This document shows, piece by piece, positions 29,968-43,574 of a stretch of 64,000 bases of DNA. The stretch's first letter is position 1; every line of letters starts with the position of its first letter. Location: contig NZ_FPBA01000008.1 in assembly GCF_900116515.1 (NCBI RefSeq), positions 62,001 to 126,000 on the forward strand. Direction: 5' to 3'. The position numbers and the translations under genes are program-made. Source of the stretch: Geodermatophilus amargosae. Its GTDB lineage: Bacteria; Actinomycetota; Actinomycetes; Mycobacteriales; Geodermatophilaceae. The notes beneath the pieces were generated by a model that made no database searches, was not told where the DNA came from, and worked only from the letters and a program-made list of their open reading frames with translations.

Positions 29968-31212
29968 CTACCGGCGTCCCTCCGGGCGGGCAGCCGTCGG
30001 TTCCCCCAGACGCGGCAGCACGACCTGCCAGACGGCCGCGGCGACGGCGTCCTTGGTGCCGTGCGGCACCTCGGTGGCGGTGCCGTCGGCGGCGAGGACG
30101 ACGGCGGCGTTGTCGGGCCGCCCGAACACCCCGCCGCCGGAGACGTCGTTGACGACGAGCAGGTCGCAGCCCTTGCGGGCCAGCTTGGCGCGGGCGTGGG
30201 CGAGCACGTCGGCGTCGGCATCACCGGTCTCGGCGGCGAAGCCAACCACGAGCTGGCCGGGCGGGCGCTTGGTGACCAGCTCGGCGAGCACGTCGGGGTT
30301 GCGCACCAGCGCGACGGCGTCGGGCTCGCTCGCGCTGTCCTTCTTGAGCTTGGTGGCCGCGACCGTGGCCGGCCGGAAGTCGGCGACGGCGGCGGCCATG
30401 ACGACGACGTCGGCGTCCGGAGCCTCCGCGAGCATCGCCGTGCGCAGCTCCTCCGCCGTCCCCACCGGGACCACGCGGACACCGAAGGGCGCGGGCAGGT
30501 CGACGTTGGCCGCGACGAGGGTGACCTCGGCGCCGCGGGCGGCGGCGACGCGGGCCAGCGCCCACCCCTGCTTGCCCGAGGAGCGGTTGCCCAGGTAGCG
30601 GACCGGGTCCAGCGGCTCGCGGGTGCCGCCGGCGCTGACCACCACCCGGCGGCCGGCGAGGTCGGCGCGCAGCAGGTCGGCGCCGGCGGCGAGGACGACC
30701 CGGGCCAGCGCGGCGACGTCGGCCGGCTCGGGCAGCCGGCCGGGGCCGGAGTCGGGACCGGTCAGCCGCCCGACGGCCGGCGGCAGCACGATCGAGCCGC
30801 GGCGGCGGAGCGTGGCCACGTTGTCCTGGGTGGCCGGGTGCAGCCACATCTCGGTGTGCATGGCCGGCACGAACACGACCGGGCAGTGCGCGGTCAGCAG
30901 CGTGGCGGTGAGCAGGTCGTCGGCCCGGCCGGCGGCCGCGCGGGCGAGCAGGTCGGCGGTGGCCGGGGCGACGACGACGAGGTCGGCGGTCTGCCCGATG
31001 CGCACGTGGGCGACCTCGGGGACGTGCGACCACACGTCGGTGGTCACGGGGTTGCCGCTCAGCGCCTCGAAGGTGGCCGCGCCGACGAAGTGCAGCGCCG
31101 ACTCGGTCGGCACCACGCGGACCTCGTGCCCCGCCTCGGTCAGCGCGCGCAGCAGCAGGGCCGACTTGTACGCGGCCACGCCGCCGCCCACACCCAGCAC
31201 GATCCGGCTCAT
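29968..31212 (-). CDS. coaBC: Bifunctional phosphopantothenoylcysteine decarboxylase / phosphopantothenate-cysteine ligase
   Basis: Two steps of coenzyme A synthesis. 414 residues: the flavin-dependent CoaC part ([20 protein letters not shown]; the active-site His in [28 protein letters not shown]) and the CTP-using CoaB part from about residue 195 ([41 protein letters not shown]). ATG start. A perfect terminator hairpin lies just upstream, so it has its own promoter. Confidence 0.96.
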   Translation of the reverse strand: MSRIVLGVGGGVAAYKSALLLRALTEAGHEVRVVPTESALHFVGAATFEALSGNPVTTDVWSHVPEVAHVRIGQTADLVVVAPATADLLARAAAGRADDLLTATLLTAHCPVVFVPAMHTEMWLHPATQDNVATLRRRGSIVLPPAVGRLTGPDSGPGRLPEPADVAALARVVLAAGADLLRADLAGRRVVVSAGGTREPLDPVRYLGNRSSGKQGWALARVAAARGAEVTLVAANVDLPAPFGVRVVPVGTAEELRTAMLAEAPDADVVVMAAAVADFRPATVAATKLKKDSASEPDAVALVRNPDVLAELVTKRPPGQLVVGFAAETGDADADVLAHARAKLARKGCDLLVVNDVSGGGVFGRPDNAAVVLAADGTATEVPHGTKDAVAAAVWQVVLPRLGEPTAARPEGRR

Positions 31213-31238
31213 GCGCACGATCCTCCCCCAGGCACGAC

Positions 31239-31269
31239 GACGCCCCCGGTACCGAGTACCGGGGGCGTC
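31239..31269. terminator. Perfect hairpin terminator between rpoZ and coaBC
   Basis: Fourteen-base perfect arms GACGCCCCCGGTAC and GTACCGGGGGCGTC with a 3-nt loop. It lies downstream of rpoZ and of repeat copy C, 26 nt before coaBC. Confidence 0.85.
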
Positions 31270-31288
31270 ACCCACACAGGCCTGCAAC

Positions 31289-31346
31289 GGCCCCCTCGCA
31301 GGGGCCCGCGCCGAGCGTGCGAGGCGTGGGAGGCGAGGGGGTCCTT
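31289..31346 (-). repeat. 3'-hairpin repeat element, copy C (after rpoZ)
   Basis: Outer stem GGCCCCCTCGC with GCGAGGGGGTCC and interior GCAGGGGCCCGCGCCGAGCG. It begins 2 nt after the rpoZ TAG stop. More diverged than copies A and B but the same layout: stop codon, G-rich arm, GC-rich core with GAGCGTGCGAG, C-rich arm. Confidence 0.65.
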
Positions 31347-31610
31347 CTAGTTCTCGCCGGCGGTGTGGGTCAGCAGACCCTCGTTGATCTCGCGCAGCGC
31401 GATGGAGAGGGGCTTCTCCTGCGGAGCGGTGTCGACCAGCGGGCCGACGTACTCCAGCAGGCCCTCGGAGAGCTGGCTGTAGTAGGCGTTGATCTGCCGC
31501 GCGCGCTTGGCGGCGAAGATCACCAGGCCGTACTTGCTGCTGGTGCGCTCGAGCAGCTCGTCGATCGGCGGGTTGGTGATGCCCTCGGGAGAGGGTGCGA
31601 CTCCGGACAC
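31347..31610 (-). CDS. rpoZ: RNA polymerase omega subunit
   Basis: Small RNA polymerase subunit that helps assemble beta-prime. The conserved core [20 protein letters not shown] with [18 protein letters not shown] and [11 protein letters not shown] is unmistakable. I chose GTG 31610 (87 residues), with GAGGAG upstream. A longer start at GTG 31667 would overlap the gmk stop (GTGA) and add 19 non-conserved residues. It is followed by a repeat hairpin and a terminator. Confidence 0.95.
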   Translation of the reverse strand: MSGVAPSPEGITNPPIDELLERTSSKYGLVIFAAKRARQINAYYSQLSEGLLEYVGPLVDTAPQEKPLSIALREINEGLLTHTAGEN

Positions 31611-31663
31611 GGACGCGTGGACTCCTCGGCTGGTCAGATGGGAGTGAGGGGCCTCGCGGCCGG

Positions 31664-32269
31664 TCACTCGGAGGCGCCGACGGACCTCTCGGACGACGGC
31701 GCAGCTAGCAAAGATACCAACTCGTCGGCGGCCCTCGCGACGTCGTCGTTGACGACCACGACGTCGAACTCCCCGGCGGCGTCCAGCTCGGCCTGCGCGA
31801 TCCTCAGCCGGCGCTCCTGCACGGCCGGCGGCTCGGAGCCGCGGCCGGCCAGCCGGGTGACCAGTTCAGCCCAGGACGGCGGGGCGAGGAAGACCAGCTG
31901 CGCCTCCGGGGCCCGCGCGCGCACCTGGCGGGCGCCCTGCAGCTCGATCTCCAACAGCGCCGGCGCCCCGGCCGCGAGGCGCTCGCGGACCGGGGCGGCC
32001 GGCGTGCCGTAGCGGTTGCCCGCGTACTCGGCCCACTCGAGCAGGCCGTCGTCGGCGACCAGCCGGTCGAACTCGTCGTCGGTGAGGAAGTGGTAGTGCA
32101 CCCCGTCGACCTCGCCCGGGCGCCGGCGACGGGTGGTCACCGACACCGACACCCACACGCCGGGGTGCCGGCGGCGGACCTCGGCGACGACGGTGCCCTT
32201 GCCGACCCCAGAGGGACCGGAGAGCACCGTCAGGCGCGCCTGGGAGGGCGCCGGCTGAGCTGTGGGCAA
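31664..32269 (-). CDS. gmk: Guanylate kinase
   Basis: Phosphorylates GMP to GDP with ATP. 201 residues with P-loop [13 protein letters not shown], the GMP-binding [20 protein letters not shown], and [13 protein letters not shown]. No ATG or GTG is at the expected position. TTG at 32269, with GAGGA 8 nt upstream, gives a protein of normal length ([20 protein letters not shown]), so a TTG start is proposed. It sits between mihF and rpoZ, the standard actinobacterial order. Confidence 0.94.
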   Translation of the reverse strand: MPTAQPAPSQARLTVLSGPSGVGKGTVVAEVRRRHPGVWVSVSVTTRRRRPGEVDGVHYHFLTDDEFDRLVADDGLLEWAEYAGNRYGTPAAPVRERLAAGAPALLEIELQGARQVRARAPEAQLVFLAPPSWAELVTRLAGRGSEPPAVQERRLRIAQAELDAAGEFDVVVVNDDVARAADELVSLLAAPSSERSVGASE

Positions 32270-32319
32270 CGCGTGGGTCCTCGTGGTGCTCGTGTCGGAC
32301 GGGGAGCGCGCCGACGACC

Positions 32320-32676
32320 TCAGGCCGTCGAGTCGGCGGGCACCTGGTCGGCGACCACCTGCTCGCCGCCGAACTCGGCCTCCAGCGCCCGGCGCTGGTT
32401 GGCGCCCAGGCCACGCACCCGGCGGGTCGGGGAGATCTCGAGCCGCTCCATGATCTTCGCAGCCCGCGCCTTGCCCACGCCGGGCAGGGACTCCAGGACC
32501 GCGGAGACGCGCATCTTGCCGATGACCTCGTCGGTCTCGCCCTGCTTGAGGACGTCGCCGACCGTGGCGCCCTTGCTCTTGAGCCGCTCGCGGAGCTCGG
32601 CGCGCGCCTTGCGGGCGGCGGCGGCCTTCTCGAGGGCGGCGGCGCGTTGTTCCGGGGAGAGGTCGGGGAGGGGCAT
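32320..32676 (-). CDS. mihF: Integration host factor, actinobacterial type (mIHF)
   Basis: Nucleoid-associated DNA-bending protein. 118 residues: an N-terminal alpha-helix ([20 protein letters not shown]) and the S13-like helix-two-turn-helix DNA-binding core with [20 protein letters not shown] and [18 protein letters not shown]. The ATG at 32676 matches the start of the mycobacterial protein; an in-frame ATG at 32688 is possible. The last residues ([16 protein letters not shown]) are an extension compared with the mycobacterial form. Lies directly before gmk. Confidence 0.95.
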   Translation of the reverse strand: MPLPDLSPEQRAAALEKAAAARKARAELRERLKSKGATVGDVLKQGETDEVIGKMRVSAVLESLPGVGKARAAKIMERLEISPTRRVRGLGANQRRALEAEFGGEQVVADQVPADSTA

Positions 32677-32974
32677 GGTGCGTCCCATCGTGTCGTTGCC
32701 GGGGATCTGGCACCCGGCGGGTGCGTGCGGTGTCGTCGGCCGGAGCCCGCGGTCTGAGCCCCCGCGGTCAACCTAGTAACCACGAACGCGCAGGTCACGC
32801 GCGGTGCGCGCGACCATTTCGATCTCCCGGCGTCCGCCGGTGACGCACTGTGGAGCCCTCGTGTGACCGTCCGTGAACACCGCAGGTCAGGAAGTATACG
32901 AAACGCATTCGTTCCGCGGTGACCAGCGGGTCCGGCGTCGCCGCGACACGCCGGTCCGACCTGCCCGCGGGCGC
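32677..32974. other. Non-coding interval upstream of mihF
   Basis: About 300 nt without a convincing gene. On the minus strand TATACT (32898-32893) is a plausible -10 element for mihF with a ~200-nt leader, and TAGGTT near 32770 is a closer alternative. An imperfect palindrome GGAA...CGAA...TTCG...TTCC spans 32890-32915. None is strong enough to assign a transcription start. Confidence 0.4.
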
Positions 32975-33280
32975 TCAGGCGGTGCCGCGGCGGGCCGACC
33001 GGCGGCCCAGCGCCCACCCGCCGACCGCGGCCAGCACCAGCGCACCGGCCACGAGCAGGCCCGCGCCGACCAGGTGACCCGGATCCCAGAGCACCGACCC
33101 GCCATCGGAGGTCACGGTCAGCGTGCTCTCGTGGGCGGACCCCGCCAGCAGCAGCGGTGCGTGGCTGCCGTCGTGGGTGACGGTGGGCGCCTGGGTGTTC
33201 GTCCACCAGAGGACGGTGATCCCGGCGACGGCGAGGGCCGCGCCCGTCACCGCGACGGCACACGGCAGCGCGCGCCTCAC
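32975..33280 (-). CDS. Small two-helix membrane protein coupled to pyrF
   Basis: A 101-residue protein with a transmembrane helix near each end (PCAVAVTGAALAVAGITVLW and LVGAGLLVAGALVLAAVGGW). An external loop of about 40 residues and a basic C-terminus (GRRSARRGTA) place both ends inside. The GTG overlaps the pyrF stop (GTGA), so it is translated from the pyrimidine operon. No family recognised and no pyrimidine role can be deduced. Confidence 0.7.
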   Translation of the reverse strand: MRRALPCAVAVTGAALAVAGITVLWWTNTQAPTVTHDGSHAPLLLAGSAHESTLTVTSDGGSVLWDPGHLVGAGLLVAGALVLAAVGGWALGRRSARRGTA

Positions 33281-34155
33281 CGCGCCAGTTCCTGCGCCCA
33301 GCGGGCGGCGGCGGTCCGCAGCGCGGCCGGGTCCGGGCCGGCGGCGAGCACGTCGCGGGAGACGGTCGGGACGACGGCGCGGCCGGGGCCGAACAGCCGG
33401 CGCAGGTCCGCCGGCGTCCCGCCCTGCGCACCGAGTCCCGGCGCCAGCACCGGACCGCCGAGCCCGCCGAGGTCGACGTCGAGGTCGCGCAGGGTGGCCC
33501 CCACGACCACGCCGAAGCTGCCCGTGGTGGCCCCCCAGCGGCCGGCCAGGTCCTGCACCGCGCCGAGGTCGGGCAGCGGGTCGCCGACCACCCAGCCGGG
33601 CGTGTTCCACCCGCGCACGGTGTCGACGACGACCTGCGCCACCGACCGGTCCCCCACGGCGGCGGACTGCAGCGTGCCGGCGTCGGGGTTGGAGGTGCGG
33701 GCGAGCACGAACAGCCCGCCGCCGGCCAGGCGCGCGGTGTCCACGGCCGGCTGCAGCGAGCCCGGGCCCAGGTAGGGGCTCACCGTGAGCGCGTCGACGG
33801 CCATCGGGTGCTCCGGGCGCAGCACGTCGGCGTAGGCGTCCATCGTCGAGCCGATGTCGCCGCGCTTGGCGTCGAGCAGCACCAGCGCGCCGGCCGCGCG
33901 GGCGCGGGCGACGGCGTCCTCGAGCACGGCCAGGCCGCGCGAGCCGTGCCGCTCGAAGAACGCCGACTGCGGCTTGAGGACGGCGACCTCGCCGGCCAGG
34001 GCGTCGACGACCGTGTCGGTGAACCGGCGCAGCCCGTCGACGTCGTCGCCCAGCCCCCAGCGCTCCAGCAGCGGCGCGTGCGGGTCGATGCCCACGCACA
34101 GCGGCCCGCGGGCGGCGACGGCGTCGGCCAGCCGATGGCCGAAGGGGGCGCTCAC
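33277..34155 (-). CDS. pyrF: Orotidine 5'-phosphate decarboxylase, mycobacterial type
   Basis: Final step to UMP. 292 residues, the longer type-2 OMP decarboxylase common in Actinobacteria. Key motifs: CVGIDPHAPLLERWG, VAVLKPQSAFFERHG, and the catalytic LLDAKRGDIGSTMDAYAD. APGLGAQGGTPADLR near the C-terminus is the phosphate-binding loop. GTG start overlaps the pyrD stop. Cytosolic. Confidence 0.95.
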   Translation of the reverse strand: MSAPFGHRLADAVAARGPLCVGIDPHAPLLERWGLGDDVDGLRRFTDTVVDALAGEVAVLKPQSAFFERHGSRGLAVLEDAVARARAAGALVLLDAKRGDIGSTMDAYADVLRPEHPMAVDALTVSPYLGPGSLQPAVDTARLAGGGLFVLARTSNPDAGTLQSAAVGDRSVAQVVVDTVRGWNTPGWVVGDPLPDLGAVQDLAGRWGATTGSFGVVVGATLRDLDVDLGGLGGPVLAPGLGAQGGTPADLRRLFGPGRAVVPTVSRDVLAAGPDPAALRTAAARWAQELAR

Positions 34156-35479
34156 CGCGGCACCGACCGCGGCAGGGTGTCGCCCAGGGCGGCGATGCAG
34201 TCACGGGCGAGGAACGGGTCGGCGAAGGCGCCCGAGGCGGACTGGACGGCGTCGGCACCGGCCTCGAACAGCGCCGCGAACGAGGCGACGTCGGTGACCC
34301 CGCCCATGGCCAGCACGTCGAAGCGGTGCCCGCCGGTCTCCCGCAGCCCGACCAGCCGGCGCGTGAGGTCGAGCGCGGCGTCGCGGGCCGCCGCACCGGA
34401 CAGGCCGGCCAGCGCGCGCCCGGGGAAGGTCGGCTCGCCGTCGCTGCGCACCACCCGGCTCTGCAGCGTGTTGATGCCCGCGACGCCGTCGACCAGCGGC
34501 GCCAGCCGGGGCACCAGCGCGGCCAGCCCCGGCTCGTCGAGCCAGGACAGCTTGGCCACCAGGCCGGTGCGGTCGTCGAGCGCGCGGCGCACCCCCTCGA
34601 CGACCGCGAGCGTGGCGTCGGCGTCGAGGCACAGCGGCGGCTTGACGCCGTCCGGGGAGCTGCTGAGCGTGTTCGGGCAGGACAGGTTCAGCTCGACGAC
34701 GGGGGCGCCGGCCTCCTGCGCCATGCCCGCGACCTGCGCGAAGTCGTCGACCAGGCCGGTGCCCTCCCCCTCCCCCATCACGCTGACCAGCAGCAGCTGG
34801 TCGGCGTCGACGGCGGCCAGCGACCGCTCGAGGTCGGGCATCCACTCCTCGGGCGCCGGCGAGGGGACGCCGAAGGAGTTCACCGTGCTGACGTCCGGGG
34901 AACCGGGCGCCATCCAGTCCCACGGGTCGGACACGACGACGTCGGCGGGGGGCCGCGGCGCGAAGGTCCAGTTCGGCTGCACGTTCGGCTGGTGGGCGCG
35001 GCTGCGGACGGTCTTGTAGGTCAGCACGCTGAACCCGTTGCGGGCGTGGAAGCGCACCCACTCCTCGCCGCCGTTGAGCACGCACGCGGGTACGCCCAGC
35101 GGGAAGCCGACGTCGCGGCCGAGCACCCGCCAGCGCCGGTCGCCGGCCCGCGGGCGCTCCTCCAGCTGCGGCCCGACCGGGGTGGTCAGGTTGTCGCGGT
35201 AGGAGCCGAGCACGTCGTAGGACGGCGTCCGCACGCCGTGCGCGGCCAGCAGGCCGCCGTGCCCGGCGACGTAGGCGACCCGGGTGATCAGCGGCAGGTC
35301 GTCGTCGCCCGCCTCCCCCGCCGCCAGCCGGGCGGCCAGGTCCCCGGCTGCCGTCCGGAGCGTGTCGAGCTCGGCGGCCGGCGGCGTGGCGAACCGGGTG
35401 ACCCCGGCGAGGAACGCCGCCGGCAGCCCGTCGAGCAGCCCCCGGGCGGCCAGGTCGTCCCGCACCCGCCCGACGACGC

Positions 35480-35483
<4 letters not shown>
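34152..35483 (-). CDS. pyrD: Dihydroorotate dehydrogenase, divergent class-1-like
   Basis: Oxidises dihydroorotate to orotate in the pyrimidine operon, by position and motifs. 443 residues, about 90 longer than usual, with an extra N-terminal region to about residue 95. The active-site motif is [10 protein letters not shown], carrying the Cys base of class-1 enzymes rather than the Ser (NxSSPNT) of quinone-linked class-2 enzymes. FMN phosphate contacts are in [20 protein letters not shown] and QSASGAF. No pyrK is present next to it, so its electron acceptor is unclear. Confidence 0.85.
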
Positions 35484-38814
<3,331 letters not shown>

Positions 38815-38815
<1 letters not shown>

Positions 38816-39981
38816 CAGGCCTGCTCCCCCGTGCTGTGCTCGACCGTGGTGGGCGGGCTGACGGCGCCGCCGCCCGTGCGCACGGACTCCATGAGGTCGA
38901 CGAAGCGGCCGAACAGCGGCGCGGCGTCGTGCGGTCCGGCGGCGGACTCCGGGTGGAACTGGACGCTGAACGCCGGGGCGTCGAGCAGGCGCAGCCCCTC
39001 GACGACGTCGTCGTTGAGGCCGACGTGGCTGACCTCGACCCGGCCGTACGGGGTGTCGGTGGGCCGGTCCAGCGGCGCGTCGACGGCGAACCCGTGGTTG
39101 TGGCTGGTGACCCGGACCGTGCCGCTGACCCGGTCGAGCACCGGCTGGTTGAGCCCGCGGTGGCCGAAGCGCAGCTTGTAGGTGCCCAGGCCCAGGGCGC
39201 GGCCGAGGATCTGGTTGCCGAAGCAGATGCCGAACAGCGGCCGGCCGGCGTCGAGCACGCCGGTCACCGCGGCGACGGCGTAGTCGGCCGCGGCCGGGTC
39301 GCCGGGGCCGTTGGAGAGGAAGACGCCGTCGGGGCCGGCGGCCAGCAGGTCGGCCGCGGTCGCCGTCGAGGGCAGCACGTGCGTCTCGACGCCGAGCTCG
39401 GCGAGGTGCCGCGGGGTCGCGGTCTTGATGCCGAGGTCGAGCGCGGCGATGGTGAACCGCGTCTCCCCCACCGCCGGGACGACGTAGGACTCGCGGGTGC
39501 TCACCTGCGGCGCGAGGTCGGCGCCGACCATGCCCTCGGCGGCGCGCACCCGGGCGAGCAGCGCGTCGGCGTCGGCGGACTCGCTGCTGATCCCGGCGCG
39601 CATGGCGCCGCGCTCGCGCAGGTGGCGGGTCAGCGCGCGGGTGTCGATGCCGCTGATCCCGACGACGCCCTGCGCGGTCAGCTCGTCGTCGAGGCTGCCG
39701 GTGGCCCGCCAGTTGGCCGGGCGGCGGGCGGGGTCGCGGACGACGAAGCCGGCCACCCACATGCGGCCGCTCTCGTCGTCCTCGCCGTTGACGCCGGTGT
39801 TGCCGACGTGCGGCGCGGTCATCGTGACGATCTGGCCGGCGTAACTGGGGTCGGTCAGCGTCTCCTGGTAGCCGGTCATCCCGGTGGCGAACACCGCCTC
39901 GCCGACCGTCGTCCCGACCTTGCCGTAGGCCTCGCCGCGGAAGGTGCGCCCGTCCTCCAGGACGAGGATCGCCTCGGTCAC
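38815..39981 (-). CDS. carA: Carbamoyl-phosphate synthase, small (glutaminase) subunit
   Basis: Supplies ammonia from glutamine to CarB. 388 residues: an N-terminal CPSase small domain ([20 protein letters not shown]) and class I glutamine amidotransferase with [16 protein letters not shown], the nucleophile Cys in [16 protein letters not shown] and the His/Glu pair in [11 protein letters not shown]. The GTG start overlaps the pyrC stop (GTGA). Confidence 0.97.
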
Positions 39982-41279
39982 TTCTGTGCCTTTCCGTCGA
40001 GCACCGTCGCCTCGCCCCGCAGGAACGTGGCGACGACGCGGCCGGGCAGCTCCCGGCCGGCGTAGGGGCTGTTGCGGCTGCGGCTGGCCAGCGCGGCCGG
40101 GTCGACGACGGCCCGGGCGGCGGGGTCGAGCAGCAGCAGGTTGGCCGGCTCGCCCGGCGTCAGCGGGCGCCCGTGCGACCGGGGACCACGGCCGTCGAGG
40201 CGGCCGATCGCCGCGGGGCGCACCGACATGCGGTCGGCGACGCCGGCCCAGTCGAGCAGGCCGGGCTCCACCAGCGTCTCGAGGACGACCGACAGCGCCT
40301 GCTCCAGCCCGAGCATCCCGGGCCGGGCCTGCGCCCACTCGCTCTCCTTGTCCTCCACCGCGTGCGGCGCGTGGTCGGTGGCGACGGCGTCGATCGTGCC
40401 GTCGGCCAGCCCGGCACGGAGGGCCTGCACGTCGGCGTCGGTGCGCAGCGGCGGGTTGACCTTGAACACCGGGTCGTAGGACTCGGCGCACGTCTCGGTG
40501 AGCAGCAGGTGGTGCGGGGTGACCTCGGCGGTCACCTGCACGCCGCGCGACTTGGCCCACCGCAGGATCTCCACCGACCCGGCGGTGGAGACGTGGCAGA
40601 CGTGCAGCCGCGCGCCCACGTGCTCGGCGAGCAGCACGTCGCGGGCGATGACCGCCTCCTCGGCGGCGGCCGGCCAGCCGGTCAGCCCCAGCCGCGCGGA
40701 GAGGTCACCCTCGTTCATCTGCGCGCCGGCGGTCAGCCGCGGCTCCTCGGCGTGCTGGGCGACGACGCCGTCGAAGGCCTTCACGTACTCCAGCGCGCGG
40801 CGCATGAGGGCGGGGTCGGCGACGCAGTGCCCGTCGTCGGAGAAGACCCGCACGCGGGCGGCTGAGTCGGCCATCGCGCCGAGCTCGGCCAGCCGCTCGC
40901 CGCGCAGCCCCACGGTCACCGCGCCCACCGGGACGACGTCGACCAGCCCGGCCTGCCGGCCCAGCCGCCACACCTGCTCGACCACGCCGGCGGTGTCGGC
41001 GACCGGGTCGGTGTTGGCCATGGCGTGCACCGCGGTGAACCCGCCGAGCGCCGCGGCACGGCTGCCGGTCTCGACGGTCTCGGCGTCCTCGCGGCCGGGT
41101 TCGCGCAGGTGGGTGTGCAGGTCGACCAGGCCGGGCAGCGCGACCAGCCCGTCGGCGTCGACGACGGTGGCGCCGGCCGCCGACAGGCGCTCCCCCACCG
41201 CGGCGATGCGGCCGTCCTCGAGCAGCAGGTCGGCGGGGTCGCCGCCGAGGACGCGCGCCCCCTTGATCAGGTGGGTCAC
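39978..41279 (-). CDS. pyrC: Dihydroorotase
   Basis: Cyclises carbamoyl-aspartate to dihydroorotate. 433-residue class I dihydroorotase: metal site [20 protein letters not shown], metal-binding His in [11 protein letters not shown] and [11 protein letters not shown], and the catalytic Asp in [17 protein letters not shown] start overlapping the pyrB stop (GTGA). Typical for the operon order pyrR-pyrB-pyrC-carA-carB. Confidence 0.97.
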   Translation of the reverse strand: MTHLIKGARVLGGDPADLLLEDGRIAAVGERLSAAGATVVDADGLVALPGLVDLHTHLREPGREDAETVETGSRAAALGGFTAVHAMANTDPVADTAGVVEQVWRLGRQAGLVDVVPVGAVTVGLRGERLAELGAMADSAARVRVFSDDGHCVADPALMRRALEYVKAFDGVVAQHAEEPRLTAGAQMNEGDLSARLGLTGWPAAAEEAVIARDVLLAEHVGARLHVCHVSTAGSVEILRWAKSRGVQVTAEVTPHHLLLTETCAESYDPVFKVNPPLRTDADVQALRAGLADGTIDAVATDHAPHAVEDKESEWAQARPGMLGLEQALSVVLETLVEPGLLDWAGVADRMSVRPAAIGRLDGRGPRSHGRPLTPGEPANLLLLDPAARAVVDPAALASRSRNSPYAGRELPGRVVATFLRGEATVLDGKAQK

Positions 41280-42196
41280 TGGGGCGAGCCTCCGAGCAGC
41301 AGGTACAGGACGGCCATGCGGACGCTGACGCCGTTGCCGACCTGCTCGACGATCGTCGAGCGGACCGAGTCGGCGACGTCGGCGGCGATCTCCATGCCGC
41401 GGTTCATCGGGCCGGGGTGCATGACGATCGCCTCGTCCCCCAGCGCGGCCATCCGGACGGCGTCGAGGCCGTACCGCCGGCTGTACTCGCGGGCGCTCGG
41501 GAAGAACGAGGCGTTCATCCGCTCGAGCTGGACCCGCAGCACCATCACCACGTCGGCCTTGGGCAGGACGGCGTCGAGGTCGTAGCTGAACTGCACCGGC
41601 CAGGAGCCGACGCCGACGGGCAGCAGCGTCGGCGGGGCCACGAGGGTGACCTCGGCGCCGAGCGTCGTCAGCAGCCAGACGTTGGAGCGGGCCACCCGGC
41701 TGTGCAGGACGTCGCCGACGATCGCCACCCGGACGCCGTCGAGGCGGCCCAGCCGGCGCCGGATCGTGTAGGCGTCGAGCAGCGCCTGGGTGGGGTGCTC
41801 GTGGGTGCCGTCGCCGGCGTTGACGACGCTGCCGCGCACCCAGCCGGCCAGCCGGTGCGGTGCCCCGGAGGCCGAGTGGCGGACCACGATCGCGTCGCTG
41901 CCCATCGCCTCGAGCGTGAGCGCGGTGTCCTTGAGGCTCTCTCCCTTGGAGACGCTGCTGCCCTTGGCGCTGAAGTTGATGACGTCGGCGGAGAGCCGCT
42001 TGGCCGCCAGCTCGAAGGAGATCCGGGTCCGGGTGGAGTCCTCGTAGAACAGGTTGACCACCGTGCGCCCGCGCAGCGTCGGCAGCTTCTTGACCTCGCG
42101 GCCGGCCAGCGCCTGGTCGATCTGCGCGGCGGTGTCGAGGACCAGCGTGGCGTCGGCGCGGTCGAGGTCGGCCGCCTCCAGCAGATGCCGCTTCAC
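41276..42196 (-). CDS. pyrB: Aspartate carbamoyltransferase catalytic subunit
   Basis: First committed step of pyrimidine synthesis. 306 residues; carbamoyl-phosphate site [34 protein letters not shown], and the aspartate-side [12 protein letters not shown]. No PyrI regulatory subunit is seen, as expected for Gram-positive bacteria. GTG start overlaps the pyrR stop in GTGA. Confidence 0.97.
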   Translation of the reverse strand: MKRHLLEAADLDRADATLVLDTAAQIDQALAGREVKKLPTLRGRTVVNLFYEDSTRTRISFELAAKRLSADVINFSAKGSSVSKGESLKDTALTLEAMGSDAIVVRHSASGAPHRLAGWVRGSVVNAGDGTHEHPTQALLDAYTIRRRLGRLDGVRVAIVGDVLHSRVARSNVWLLTTLGAEVTLVAPPTLLPVGVGSWPVQFSYDLDAVLPKADVVMVLRVQLERMNASFFPSAREYSRRYGLDAVRMAALGDEAIVMHPGPMNRGMEIAADVADSVRSTIVEQVGNGVSVRMAVLYLLLGGSPQ

Positions 42197-42792
42197 CGGC
42201 GCTCCTCGGTCACGAGCACCTCGTCGGTGCCGTCGGTCTCGGCGAGGTGGACCCGGACCTTCTGCGCCCGCGACGTCGGCACGTTCTTGCCCACGTAGTC
42301 GGCGCGGATCGGCAGCTCGCGGTGGCCGCGGTCGACCAGCACCGCCAGCTGCACCGCGCGGGGGCGGCCGAGGTCGCGCAGCGCGTCGAGCGCCGCCCGC
42401 ACCGAGCGGCCGGAGAACAGGACGTCGTCGACGAGGACGACCAGCCGGCCGTCGATGCCCTCGGGCGGGAGGACGGTGTCCTCCAGCGCGCGGACCCCGC
42501 GCATGCGCAGGTCGTCGCGGTAGAGGGTGATGTCGACGGTGCCGACGTCGACGGCGGTGCCGGCGAAGGCGGCGATGCGGCCGGCCAGCCGGCGGGCCAG
42601 GGGGGCGCCGCGGGTGGGGATGCCGACGAGGACAACGTCCGGGAGCCCGGCTCCCTCGTCGCCCGCCCCACCACCCCCGGCGCACTTCTCGATCACCTGG
42701 TGGGCGATCCGGTCGACGACGCGGGCGACGTCGGCGGCGCCGAGCAGGACGGTGGACTGGTTCTCGGGCACGGGCGCGGGCGAGCCGGCCAT
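42193..42792 (-). CDS. pyrR: Pyrimidine operon regulator / uracil phosphoribosyltransferase
   Basis: RNA-binding regulator that senses UMP and controls the downstream pyr genes. 199 residues with the PRPP-binding loop [20 protein letters not shown] and [18 protein letters not shown]. An unusual glycine-rich insertion ([13 protein letters not shown]) follows the first helix. The ATG is preceded by GAAGGAGG, and directly upstream is a hairpin with the PyrR recognition sequence, so translation control of the operon is likely. Confidence 0.96.
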   Translation of the reverse strand: MAGSPAPVPENQSTVLLGAADVARVVDRIAHQVIEKCAGGGGAGDEGAGLPDVVLVGIPTRGAPLARRLAGRIAAFAGTAVDVGTVDITLYRDDLRMRGVRALEDTVLPPEGIDGRLVVLVDDVLFSGRSVRAALDALRDLGRPRAVQLAVLVDRGHRELPIRADYVGKNVPTSRAQKVRVHLAETDGTDEVLVTEERR

Positions 42793-42802
42793 CGGGCCTC
42801 CT

Positions 42803-42824
42803 TCCCCGCCTCACGGGACGGGTC
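42803..42824 (-). promoter_or_regulatory. PyrR-binding hairpin over the pyrR ribosome-binding region
   Basis: Read on the minus strand, UCCCGUGAGG (42818-42809) matches the PyrR-binding-loop consensus UCCNGNGAGG. It folds as UCCCG, loop UGAGG, then CGGGG. The hairpin abuts GAAGGAGG, the Shine-Dalgarno of pyrR. This is the arrangement of the mycobacterial system, in which PyrR binding blocks ribosome access. Confidence 0.75.
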
Positions 42825-42966
42825 GTTAAAGGAGTGGGTGGACCGGCCCCGACCGTACTGCACCCGTCCGTGTGATCGTCGTCGCGCGTCGCAGTACCGC
42901 AGGTGGGCACCGGTGTCCCAGGATGATCCCGATGAGGGATGCGCTGTCGCCGGACGAGATCACTGA

Positions 42967-42979
42967 GTACGCTGCGTGA
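42967..42979. promoter_or_regulatory. BldD box upstream of bldD
   Basis: GTACGCTGCGTGA fits the BldD operator TNACNC(A/T)GNGTNA at all specified positions except the first. It lies 43 nt before the bldD ATG, where Streptomyces BldD represses its own gene. Confidence 0.6.
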
Positions 42980-43022
42980 CGACGGAGCCCCGGCCACCAC
43001 GACGGACAGTGAGCAGAGACGC

Positions 43023-43559
43023 ATGAGCACCGACTACTCGCGGGCCCTCGGTGCCCGGCTGCGGGCGATCCGCAACCAGCAGGGCCTCTCCCTCCAGGGC
43101 GTGGAGGACAAGTCGCACGGCCGCTGGAAGGCCGTCGTCGTCGGCTCCTACGAGCGTGGCGACCGCGCGGTGACCGTGCAGCGGCTCTCCGAGCTGGCCG
43201 TGTTCTACGGCGTGCCGGTCTCCGAGTTGCTGCCCGACCCGCGCCCGTCGTCGGCGGTCACCTCGACGACGAAGATCGTCCTCAACCTCGAGTCGCTGGG
43301 CTCCCTGCCCGCCGACGAGGCCGGCCCGCTGGCCCGCTACGCCTCGACCATCCAGGCGCAGCGCCACGACTACAACGGCAAGGTCCTCTCCATCCGCGCG
43401 GAGGACCTCAAGTCGCTGGCGATCATCTACGACATGAGCCCCGACGAGCTGACCACCCGGCTCATCGAGTGGGGCGTGCTCAACCCCGGCATGGACGGCG
43501 CCGCCCTCATGGCCGAGGACGACGACGAGAGCTGGGACCGCCGCCGCGCTCCCCGCTGA
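43023..43559 (+). CDS. bldD: BldD, c-di-GMP-responsive transcriptional regulator
   Basis: Global developmental repressor. 178 residues: an XRE-type N-terminal DNA-binding domain ([20 protein letters not shown], residues ~8-70) and a C-terminal c-di-GMP domain. The signature RxD-x8-RxxD is present as R114-H-D116, YNGKVLSI, R125-A-E-D128, at the same residue numbers as in Streptomyces BldD. The ATG at 43023 starts [13 protein letters not shown], as in homologues. It is transcribed divergently from pyrR with a BldD box between them and followed by a hairpin terminator. Confidence 0.96.
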   Translation: MSTDYSRALGARLRAIRNQQGLSLQGVEDKSHGRWKAVVVGSYERGDRAVTVQRLSELAVFYGVPVSELLPDPRPSSAVTSTTKIVLNLESLGSLPADEAGPLARYASTIQAQRHDYNGKVLSIRAEDLKSLAIIYDMSPDELTTRLIEWGVLNPGMDGAALMAEDDDESWDRRRAPR

Positions 43560-43574
43560 CGCCCGCACCGCACC

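Noticed and set aside
32870..32915. Small gene in the interval upstream of mihF
   Set aside because: No frame with a ribosome-binding site and plausible protein composition; short frames only.
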